Below, piece after piece: positions 1 through 5,108 of a stretch of DNA of 5,455 nt. The notes beneath the pieces were generated by a model. That model ran no database searches, had not been told where the DNA came from, and saw nothing but the letters and a program-made list of their open reading frames with translations. The stretch covers positions 523 through 5,977 of the forward strand of contig PLSY01000251.1 in assembly GCA_003164275.1 (NCBI GenBank), given 5' to 3'. The position numbers were made by a program, and so were the translations under genes. Each line of letters starts with the position of its first letter. Position 1 is the stretch's first letter. The DNA is from Acidimicrobiaceae bacterium (GTDB lineage: Bacteria > Actinomycetota > Acidimicrobiia > Acidimicrobiales > RAAP-2).

Positions 1-15
1 CTCCGCTCGCGGGAT

Positions 16-68
16 CTCGGGGCGCCTCTGGGCGGCGTCCCGAGGCACCGGTGGGCGTCGGCTCACCG
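16..68 (+). other. Tandem RNA hairpins, possible terminator of an upstream gene
   Basis: Two stem-loops lie side by side. The first pairs 16-26 with 34-44 (11 bp, 7-base loop). The second pairs 49-56 with 61-68 (8 bp, 4-base loop GTCG). Each stem has one imperfect pair (G22/T38 and G54/T63). Both are G-U wobbles in plus-strand RNA but would be A-C mismatches in minus-strand RNA, so the structure fits a plus-strand transcript better. There is no T-run after either stem. Terminators without a U-tract are common in actinobacteria, so termination of an unseen upstream gene is plausible but unproven. GC-rich DNA also forms chance hairpins. No plus-strand reading frame through 1-153 looks like a recognisable protein end. 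Confidence 0.35.
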
Positions 69-141
69 TCCCCGCCCGGGCGTTGCTCGGGGTGGCTGCC
101 CCCGAATCCCGGGGAACAGAACCAAGAAGCCGTCACCCCGG

Positions 142-147
142 TAGATT
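142..147 (+). promoter_or_regulatory. Candidate -10 element for leaderless rimO transcript
   Basis: TAGATT matches the actinobacterial TANNNT -10 pattern and ends 6 bases before the GTG start of rimO. A transcript starting about 7 bases downstream would begin at or next to the GTG, a typical leaderless layout. This fits the absence of any Shine-Dalgarno sequence before rimO. No convincing -35 hexamer is visible around 118-124. Confidence 0.4.
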
Positions 148-153
148 GTCCTG

Positions 154-1569
154 GTGGCCGAGCGGTACTGGATCGAGACCTTGGGCTGCCCGAAGAACCA
201 GGTCGACTCCGACAAACTGGTCGGAACGCTGGTCGTCGACGGCTTCGAGGCAGCAGATACACCCGAGGATGCAGACCTGGTGGTGGTCAACACCTGCGCG
301 TTTATCGAGGCCGCACGGCAAGAGTCCATCGACACGGTCCTCGCTCTCTCGGATGCCCGTCGAGACGGTGCCCGTCTGGTCGTGACGGGCTGCATGGCGG
401 AGCGCTATGGGGAGGAGCTGGCCGAGGCCCTTCCCGAGGTCGACCTGGTGGCCCCCTTTGGCGCCTCGTTGACCGGAGGCCTTGTCCCCTCGACTTCCCA
501 TTTCGGCACGCCTGTCACCTTGGGGCGGAAGCCCGACCCGACCCCGGGCGCACTCGCCACGCCCTCATTCGACCTGCTGAACCTGCCCCGCCCGGCGGCC
601 ACGGCCCCGTGGTCGTACGTCAAGGTGGCCGAAGGGTGCGACCGCAACTGCGGATTCTGCGCCATCCCGTCCTTTCGGGGAAAGCAGCGGTCGCGCTCTA
701 CCGAATCGATCCTCTTGGAGGTCGACCAACTTGCAGGCGTCGATGGGTCGCTCCGAGAAGTGGTGCTGGTGGCTCAAGACCTCTCGTCCTACGCCCTCGA
801 CCGCTCGGGTGGGCGAACCCTGCCCGGGATCGACGGTCCGGCGGTAGGGGGCAACCGACCGATCGTGGACTTGGTGGCGGCTGTCTCGAGTCGCGTCCGT
901 TGGACCCGACTGCTCTATCTCTACCCATCTACATTGGACGACGCCCTGGTCGAGACCATCCTGGCCACCGGGGTGCCCTACTTCGATCTCTCGTTGCAGC
1001 ACGTGTCGCGTCCCTTGCTGAAGCGCATGCGCCGTTGGGGGAACGGGGACCGCTTCCTCGAGCGCATCGCCTCCATTCGCAGTCTGGAGCCGACGTCCGC
1101 CTTTCGATCCTCGTTCATCATCGGCTACCCGGGAGAGACCGAGGCCGATCACGACCATCTCCTCGAGTGGATCGAGGAGGCCCAGCTCGACTGGGTGGGC
1201 TTCTTCCCTTTCAGCAACGAGGCCGGCACCTATGCCGCCGACTTGGACGATCAGATCCCCGAGCAACTGATGGCCGAGCGGCTCCGCGAGTGCACTGAGC
1301 TCCAAGACGGCATCACGGCCGGTCGTCGGGACGCCCTGATAGGTGCAACCGTCGAGGTCCTGGTCGATGCCCCTGGCGAGGGACGCACCTACCGGGAGGC
1401 GCCGGAGATCGACGGCATCGTCAACCTTCCTGACAGTGCCCCGGTTGGGTCCTTTGTCGAAGTGGTCATCACCGGAGCTGACGGTCCCGACCTGTTGGGC
1501 CAAGTGGCCGACGGGAGCGAAAACGCAGTGGATGCGCTGGCCTCGGCGGCGTCAGGCTCAGTGGCATGA
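154..1569 (+). CDS. rimO: Ribosomal protein S12 methylthiotransferase RimO
   Basis: RimO is a cytoplasmic radical-SAM enzyme that adds a methylthio group to the beta-carbon of a conserved aspartate of ribosomal protein S12. The 471-residue product has all three family domains. The N-terminal UPF0004 domain (about 4-110) has cysteines C12, C48 and C80, the ligands of the auxiliary 4Fe-4S cluster. The radical-SAM core (about 150-380) carries C162-x3-C166-x2-C169. A C-terminal TRAM domain (about 397-455) follows. GCPKNQVDSD at 11-20, LQHVSRPLLKRM at 281-292 and YREAPEIDG at 413-421 favour RimO over the tRNA enzyme MiaB. It is slightly longer than E. coli RimO (441), with a Gly/Pro-rich loop near 213-238 and an Ala/Ser-rich tail. 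An in-frame TAG at 142-144 leaves GTG 154 as the only usual start codon before the conserved N-terminus. No Shine-Dalgarno is visible. The stop overlaps the pgsA start (ATGA), so the two are probably translationally coupled. Confidence 0.96.
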   Translation: MAERYWIETLGCPKNQVDSDKLVGTLVVDGFEAADTPEDADLVVVNTCAFIEAARQESIDTVLALSDARRDGARLVVTGCMAERYGEELAEALPEVDLVAPFGASLTGGLVPSTSHFGTPVTLGRKPDPTPGALATPSFDLLNLPRPAATAPWSYVKVAEGCDRNCGFCAIPSFRGKQRSRSTESILLEVDQLAGVDGSLREVVLVAQDLSSYALDRSGGRTLPGIDGPAVGGNRPIVDLVAAVSSRVRWTRLLYLYPSTLDDALVETILATGVPYFDLSLQHVSRPLLKRMRRWGNGDRFLERIASIRSLEPTSAFRSSFIIGYPGETEADHDHLLEWIEEAQLDWVGFFPFSNEAGTYAADLDDQIPEQLMAERLRECTELQDGITAGRRDALIGATVEVLVDAPGEGRTYREAPEIDGIVNLPDSAPVGSFVEVVITGADGPDLLGQVADGSENAVDALASAASGSVA

Positions 1570-2228
1570 GCCAGGGAGCCGTAAATCCGGGAACCTCGAT
1601 GCCGGGCATGTCAGTGGCCCGGACCACGACGTTCGGGCCCTCGGCCCTCCTCACTCCGGCCAACGGCATCACCGTGCTCCGACTCCTCGCCACTCCGGTG
1701 GTCATCGTCTTGATCATGCTGTGGGGGGCCAGTTGGTTCACCTTCGTGTTCGGTGGCATCCTCGCCCTCTCCGACGGGATCGACGGCTGGTTGGCGAGGA
1801 AGATGGGAACTACGCGTTCGGGAGCGTTCCTCGATCCGCTGGCCGACAAGGTGGTCGTCCTCGGCGCCCTCGTCGCGTTGGTGGCCAAGGGCATCGTGTG
1901 GTGGCTTCCGGTGGCCCTCATCGCCGTCCGCGAAGTGGCGATGAGCGTCTACCGCTCGGTCGTGGGTCGCAAGGGCATCTCAATCCCGGCCCGCAACTCG
2001 GCCAAGGTGAAGACCCTTCTCCAGGACCTGGCCATCGGGATCTGCCTCGCCCCCCCGCTCGCCACCCACCACTCGATACTCTCGGCCGGCATCTGGGTGG
2101 CTACGGTCATGACGGTGTTCACCGGCGGTCAGTACTATCTCGATGGTCGTCGTGCCGCCCGTGAGCGGGCGGTCGCCTCTGCGGGACTCTCGAACGGGCC
2201 GCTCGGCGGCACGAGCTCGGCTGCCTGA
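1566..2228 (+). CDS. pgsA: CDP-diacylglycerol--glycerol-3-phosphate 3-phosphatidyltransferase (PgsA-type)
   Basis: This integral membrane enzyme of the CDP-alcohol phosphatidyltransferase family probably makes phosphatidylglycerol phosphate from CDP-diacylglycerol and glycerol 3-phosphate. The product is 220 residues. The family signature begins with D70, D73, G74, A77 and R78 and continues with G86, D90 and D94; these aspartates bind the metal ions and the CDP group. About five or six hydrophobic helices can be drawn between residues 36 and 190, which fits the family. The first 25 residues and the last 30 are polar and poorly conserved in style. The spacer between AR and the G of the signature is 7 residues, where I recall 8 in well-known homologues. 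Substrate choice (glycerol phosphate versus inositol phosphate or another alcohol) cannot be fixed from the motif. The PgsA call rests on its position beside cinA and recA, as for mycobacterial pgsA3. The ATG overlaps the rimO stop by 4 bases. An alternative start is the ATG at 1602, within the non-conserved N-terminus. Confidence 0.9.
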   Translation: MSQGAVNPGTSMPGMSVARTTTFGPSALLTPANGITVLRLLATPVVIVLIMLWGASWFTFVFGGILALSDGIDGWLARKMGTTRSGAFLDPLADKVVVLGALVALVAKGIVWWLPVALIAVREVAMSVYRSVVGRKGISIPARNSAKVKTLLQDLAIGICLAPPLATHHSILSAGIWVATVMTVFTGGQYYLDGRRAARERAVASAGLSNGPLGGTSSAA

Positions 2229-2232
2229 GGAG
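2227..2232 (+). promoter_or_regulatory. Ribosome-binding site of cinA
   Basis: GAGGAG begins inside the pgsA stop codon and lies 3 bases before the ATG at 2236, a short spacing. It decides the cinA start: the reading frame is open further upstream, to a GTG at 2143 inside pgsA, but that stretch has no conserved residues. The CinA N-terminal motif begins exactly at ATG 2236. Confidence 0.7.
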
Positions 2233-2235
2233 ACC

Positions 2236-3534
2236 ATGCGCATAGAAATCGTTGCCGTTGGGACCGAGCTGCTGCTCGGCCAGATCGCCGACACCAACTC
2301 CAAGTGGATGGGCGAGCACCTGGCCGCCGCCGGTGTCGCCTCCCACTTCCACCAGGCCGTGGGAGACAATCACGAGCGAATCGTCTTGGCCTTCCGGACG
2401 GCGCTGGCCCGTAGCGACGGGATCATCGTCTGCGGCGGCCTCGGCCCGACCCACGACGACATCACCAGGGAAGCCATCGCCGAGGTCATGAACGTCCAAC
2501 TCGTTCGCGATGAGGGCGTCATCGACAAGATCCGCTCCATGTTCTCCAGCCGGGGTCGCGGGATGCCCGATACCAATCTCCGCCAAGCCGACGTGCCCGA
2601 AGGGGCATCGCTCATCCCCCAGACCAAGGGGACAGCACCCGGGCTCATCTGCCCTGTTGGCCACAAGGTGATCTACGCCGTGCCCGGCGTCCCCTATGAG
2701 ATGTCGGACATGTTCGAGCGGGGGATCCTGCCCGACCTTCGGGCGCGCATGGCCGAGCGGGGCGAGATGACAGGCGTCATCGCCAGCCGAGTCATCCGGA
2801 CGTGGGGCATGAGCGAGTCCGGGCTGGGTGAGACCCTGGCCGGCCACATCGAGGCGCTGGACGCACCGACGGATGAGTCGACCGAGGGGGGCCCGGACTC
2901 GGCAACTATCGCTTTCCTGGCCAGTGGCATCGAAGGCATCAAGGTGCGGGTGACAGTGCGGGCCGACGACGAGGAAGCGGCCGCCGCCTTGCTCGATGCA
3001 GAGGAGTCGGAGATACGTGACATCCTCACGGCCAACTCGGGCGACGTCGTGTTCGGAGTCGACGACGAGGCGATCGAGGACGCCGTGGCCCAGGCCCTCG
3101 CCGTCGAGGGGTTGACCCTTGGACTGGCGGAGTCACTAACCGGCGGTCTGGCCTCCTCCAGGCTGGTGAATGTCCCCGGGGCGAGCAAGTGGTTCAGGGG
3201 CTCGGTGGTGTCCTACGCCTCTGAGGTGAAGTTCGACGTGCTGGGGGTGGCCGAAGGCCCCGTGGTCACAGAAGAGGCCGCCCGGTCGATGGCCGAGGGA
3301 GCACGACGGGTACTCGGCTCGGACGTCGGTCTTTCGATCACCGGGGTTGCCGGGCCCGACCCGCAGGACGGCGAGTCGCCGGGCACCGTGTTCGTTGGCC
3401 TGGCCCGAGTCGGCTATCCGACTGTGTCGTTCGGGCTGCACGTGCCCGGAGACCGCGAACGCGTACGTCAGTACGCCACCATCGGCGCCCTCGACCTCCT
3501 GCGGAGGAGACTCAAGAGCCCGACTGTCGACTAG
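2236..3534 (+). CDS. cinA: CinA family protein, nicotinamide-nucleotide amidohydrolase
   Basis: This is a cytoplasmic two-domain protein of 432 residues, the usual CinA length. The N-terminal domain (1 to about 170) is of the MoCF/COG1058 type. It begins MRIEIVAVGTELLLGQIADT and carries GGLGPTHDDITREA at 67-80 and the conserved PGVPYEM at 150-156; in characterised homologues this domain has ADP-ribose pyrophosphatase activity. A linker region (about 180-275) follows. The C-terminal domain (about 276-425) is the PncC amidohydrolase, which converts NMN to nicotinate mononucleotide and ammonia in pyridine-nucleotide salvage. It shows AESLTGG at 298-304, PGASKWF at 314-320, the conserved tyrosine and lysine at Y327 and K332, and TGVAGPDPQDG at 369-379. 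The usual AESCTGG has Leu in place of Cys, while the serine remains. CinA takes its name from competence induction, and in several bacteria it is co-transcribed with recA. Here a minus-strand gene separates the two, so co-transcription is unlikely. It probably ends the rimO-pgsA-cinA operon, with 7 bases after pgsA. Confidence 0.95.
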   Translation: MRIEIVAVGTELLLGQIADTNSKWMGEHLAAAGVASHFHQAVGDNHERIVLAFRTALARSDGIIVCGGLGPTHDDITREAIAEVMNVQLVRDEGVIDKIRSMFSSRGRGMPDTNLRQADVPEGASLIPQTKGTAPGLICPVGHKVIYAVPGVPYEMSDMFERGILPDLRARMAERGEMTGVIASRVIRTWGMSESGLGETLAGHIEALDAPTDESTEGGPDSATIAFLASGIEGIKVRVTVRADDEEAAAALLDAEESEIRDILTANSGDVVFGVDDEAIEDAVAQALAVEGLTLGLAESLTGGLASSRLVNVPGASKWFRGSVVSYASEVKFDVLGVAEGPVVTEEAARSMAEGARRVLGSDVGLSITGVAGPDPQDGESPGTVFVGLARVGYPTVSFGLHVPGDRERVRQYATIGALDLLRRRLKSPTVD

Positions 3535-3547
3535 GGCCGCCTTCGAG

Positions 3548-4774
3548 CTACTTGGCCTTGGTGGTGGTCGAGGTGGCGCTGGCAGCGGGCGGCGTCCCGG
3601 TGATGGTCACCGGGATCCCGACCGGGACCAACTCGTTCCATGTGTTGCCCGGTTGCAGGGTGATGGGTGAACCGTTGGCGGCGGTGAGGGTGGCGGGCCC
3701 GGTGAGGCTTGACCGACTCCAGGTGCCAGTGATGGCCACTCCGTTGCGCATCACCACCAGTGGCCCGCTGCCGGTGGCGGTCACCTGGACCTCGAGCCCA
3801 CCCTCGCTGTTCTCCACCCACGGTCCCGAGGTGGTGTGCACGGTCATGATCACCACGTTGTCTGCGGCCGTCTGCGACCCGTCGAGCAGCTTGTCCGGCT
3901 CGTTCGAGTAGAGGCGGAGATAGCTGTCGGTGGAAGCGCTCCACTCCCAGGTCACGTCTGATGACGACGAGAAGGGAATGTGGACGCTGGCACCCGACCC
4001 GGCCACCGATCCGGAAGGAAGCCCCGACGAGTACTGATAGATCGGGGAGGGCGCAGTGAGATCCGACGGGTAGAGGGCCCACATCGCCGCCGTGCTGGTG
4101 AACGTCGAGTACGGCGCCACCCGGCCGGCCGGCTTGATGAGCATCGACCCGCTCCCATCGAGCACATTGACGTCGGTGATAGGTGCAGCCTTCAAGAGGG
4201 CGAGCACCGGGTCGATGCCGCCGGCATGGGCGAAGATCGGATGCGACAGCTGGGAGAGGATCCCGACATCGGGCTCCCGTGCTGAGCGGAGGTCACCGAC
4301 CAACGGGGCGCTCTGGCACTGGAAGACGGCGAGGATCCGGGTGATGGATCCTTCGACCGGCTCTTCGAAGACGATGTCCGCCTGGTTGAGGCCAGCTGAC
4401 GGTCGGTCGCCCGAGTAGTTGCCGATCTTCACGCCGAGGGCGGGTCGAGCGGGAACGGCTCCCCCCGGGGCAGGCGCGCCGGTCAGCGGGCACGAAGGGG
4501 CGACCGGTACCGTGGTTGTAGTTGTGTCCTTGGGCTTGGCCGGCGGTTTGGTCGCCGTAGTGCTCGTGGCGCTGCTGGCGGCGATGGCCGCCACGATGGC
4601 CCCGATGATGACGACGACGGCGATGAGGATGTACAACCAGGTGCGGGAGCGCCGTCCCCCTCGTCGGTTCTGGAGCTCCTGGCGGGAGAGGCTCGGCGCC
4701 GGGCCGTCGCCACCGACTCCTCTGCCCGAGGTCCTGCCTATGTGGGGATCGGACGGTGGCTGGTCGTCTGGCAT
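3548..4774 (-). CDS. DUF3048 (YerB-like) membrane-anchored extracytoplasmic protein
   Basis: The 408-residue protein has a polar cytoplasmic N-terminus (1-45, ending in an Arg-rich stretch), one transmembrane helix at about 47-67, a Thr/Pro/Lys-rich linker at about 69-92 and a large external domain. The external part matches what I recall of DUF3048, the family of Bacillus YerB. It has PLTGAPAP at 96-103, ARPALGVKIGN at 109-119, RPSAGLNQADIVFEEPVEG at 124-142, TRILAVFQ at 145-152 and VGDLRSAR at 159-166. The C-terminal half (about 265-395, with IMTVHT at 309-314 and ITLQPGNTWNELVPVG at 371-386) fits the C-terminal DUF3048 domain. The family has no established biochemical function and I assign none. 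C95 and C153 are the only cysteines, both outside the membrane, and could form a disulfide. C95 is not in a lipobox. The R-x-x-PHN-like segment usual in the family appears here as RVAPYS at 218-223. It converges on cinA (13 bases between stops) and diverges from recA. The ATG at 4774 has no Shine-Dalgarno but a -10-like element just upstream. Confidence 0.87.
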   Translation of the reverse strand: MPDDQPPSDPHIGRTSGRGVGGDGPAPSLSRQELQNRRGGRRSRTWLYILIAVVVIIGAIVAAIAASSATSTTATKPPAKPKDTTTTTVPVAPSCPLTGAPAPGGAVPARPALGVKIGNYSGDRPSAGLNQADIVFEEPVEGSITRILAVFQCQSAPLVGDLRSAREPDVGILSQLSHPIFAHAGGIDPVLALLKAAPITDVNVLDGSGSMLIKPAGRVAPYSTFTSTAAMWALYPSDLTAPSPIYQYSSGLPSGSVAGSGASVHIPFSSSSDVTWEWSASTDSYLRLYSNEPDKLLDGSQTAADNVVIMTVHTTSGPWVENSEGGLEVQVTATGSGPLVVMRNGVAITGTWSRSSLTGPATLTAANGSPITLQPGNTWNELVPVGIPVTITGTPPAASATSTTTKAK

Positions 4775-4783
4775 CGAGGGGGC

Positions 4784-4789
4784 AGACTA
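4784..4789 (-). promoter_or_regulatory. Candidate -10 element of the DUF3048 gene
   Basis: On the minus strand TAGTCT lies 9 bases before the ATG at 4774. With the usual 6-7 base gap, transcription would start 2-3 bases before the ATG, a near-leaderless message. No Shine-Dalgarno is present in the intervening bases. The surrounding 14 bases (GGACTAGTCTGCCC) match the recA -10 region at 12 of 14 positions. No clear -35 is visible. Confidence 0.4.
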
Positions 4790-4810
4790 GTCCGCCCTCT
4801 GTGGCACTCG

Positions 4811-4848
4811 TCGCACCGTGTGGGAATCGGCCCGGCCACGCGGTGCGA
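4811..4848. repeat. 13-bp inverted repeat in the DUF3048-recA gap
   Basis: TCGCACCGTGTGG at 4811-4823 pairs with CCACGCGGTGCGA at 4836-4848 around a 12-base loop. The only imperfection is T4819 against G4840, a wobble in plus-strand RNA. It lies just upstream of the candidate DUF3048 promoter and more than 60 bases upstream of the recA promoter candidates. It could be a regulator binding site or an RNA hairpin. No T-run follows on either strand, so an ordinary intrinsic terminator is unlikely. Confidence 0.6.
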
Positions 4849-4915
4849 TCAGTGTTCGAAAAGGGGGGTGCGAGGCAGGTGCCCGCCCGAGTGAGGTCGG
4901 TGAGCCGGTGCCCGG

Positions 4916-4921
4916 TAGATT
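4916..4921 (+). promoter_or_regulatory. Upstream -10 candidate for recA
   Basis: TAGATT fits TANNNT and is the end of an 11-base sequence, CCCGGTAGATT, that also precedes rimO (137-147). It could be a second, more distal recA promoter, with the LexA box about 32 bases downstream in the transcribed region. No convincing -35 element or PafBC-type motif is seen at the expected spacing. Confidence 0.25.
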
Positions 4922-4952
4922 CGGTGAACGCGAGGTCGTCGAGTATCCATCA

Positions 4953-4968
4953 TCGAACATGCGTTCGG
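4953..4968 (+). promoter_or_regulatory. LexA binding site (SOS box) of recA
   Basis: TCGAACATGCGTTCGG has perfect inverted arms CGAAC and GTTCG around a 4-base centre, matching the GAAC-N4-GTTC LexA operator of Gram-positive bacteria and actinobacteria. It ends 4 bases before the TAGTCT -10 candidate and so would cover the -35 to -10 spacer. LexA bound here would block RNA polymerase until RecA filaments on single-stranded DNA trigger LexA self-cleavage. The box lies about 140 bases before the recA ATG. Confidence 0.85.
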
Positions 4969-4971
4969 GTC

Positions 4972-4977
4972 TAGTCT
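4972..4977 (+). promoter_or_regulatory. -10 element of the LexA-controlled recA promoter
   Basis: TAGTCT fits TANNNT and directly follows the SOS box, the expected position for a LexA-repressed promoter. Transcription would start near 4983-4984, giving a recA leader of about 125 bases. The -35 position (about 4949-4954, ATCATC) is poor. Confidence 0.5.
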
Positions 4978-5041
4978 GACCGTGTCGGGCGGTAACAGTC
5001 CGTCGTCATCGTCCCCGGATCTCGTTCCGGAGCCACCATCT

Positions 5042-5066
5042 GGGTGTCACACCCGCTCCATAGGGT
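5042..5066 (+). promoter_or_regulatory. 13-bp palindrome with a downstream -10 candidate
   Basis: GGGTGTCACACCC at 5042-5054 is a perfect palindrome around a central C. TAGGGT at 5061-5066 fits TANNNT, so the palindrome would lie in the spacer of a proximal recA promoter, a classic repressor position. Alternatively, in the recA leader RNA it forms a 5-bp stem with a TCA loop. Neither role can be shown from the sequence alone. Confidence 0.3.
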
Positions 5067-5092
5067 CGGCACATCAAGCGAGCGACAGCATC

Positions 5093-5100
5093 GAGGAGAG
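5093..5100 (+). promoter_or_regulatory. Ribosome-binding site of recA
   Basis: GAGGAGAG lies 8 bases before the recA ATG at 5109. It is one of only two clear Shine-Dalgarno sequences among the five gene starts, the other being that of cinA. Confidence 0.75.
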
Positions 5101-5108
5101 CACAAGAC

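Larger units (their letters stand above)
4775..5108. other. Divergent control region between the DUF3048 gene and recA
   Basis: This 334-base stretch holds no convincing gene. Reading from left to right it contains a minus-strand -10 candidate for the DUF3048 gene, a 13-bp inverted repeat, a TAGATT -10 candidate, a LexA box with a TAGTCT -10 directly after it, a small stem at 5015-5030, a 13-bp palindrome, a TAGGGT -10 candidate and the recA ribosome-binding site. The clgR-like helix-turn-helix gene often found before recA in actinobacteria is absent. Plus-strand frames are open in places but give Ser/Pro/Arg-rich peptides of no recognisable family. Confidence 0.8.

Noticed and set aside
51..1298. 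A 415-codon open frame overlapping rimO on the plus strand
   Set aside because: It is out of frame with rimO and rich in Arg, Gly and Pro as expected for an off-frame reading of GC-rich DNA. rimO in the other frame has all its catalytic motifs.
565..1503. A 312-codon open frame on the minus strand opposite rimO
   Set aside because: It shows no recognisable motif and is explained by GC-rich codon bias on the opposite strand of rimO.
2143..2235. Upstream GTG start for cinA, adding 31 residues
   Set aside because: The extension lies in the pgsA coding region and is not CinA-like. The conserved N-terminus and a GAGGAG site support ATG 2236.
2119..2847. A 242-codon open frame on the minus strand across pgsA and cinA
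   Set aside because: It spans the junction of two well-supported plus-strand genes and has no recognisable family motif.
4602..4631. Short GAT/GAC-rich repeat-like stretch
   Set aside because: It is the reverse complement of Ile/Val codons encoding the transmembrane helix of the DUF3048 protein, not a separate repeat.
4845..4858. A second LexA box suggested by GTTCGAA
   Set aside because: Only the right half-site is present; the left half (GCGAT) does not match CGAAC.
4756..4974. A 72-codon open frame on the plus strand upstream of recA
   Set aside because: It starts inside the DUF3048 gene, lacks a ribosome-binding site, crosses the inverted repeat and the LexA box, and looks like random Arg/Ser/Pro-rich sequence. 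Its shorter internal GTG starts (4801, 4924) are no better supported.
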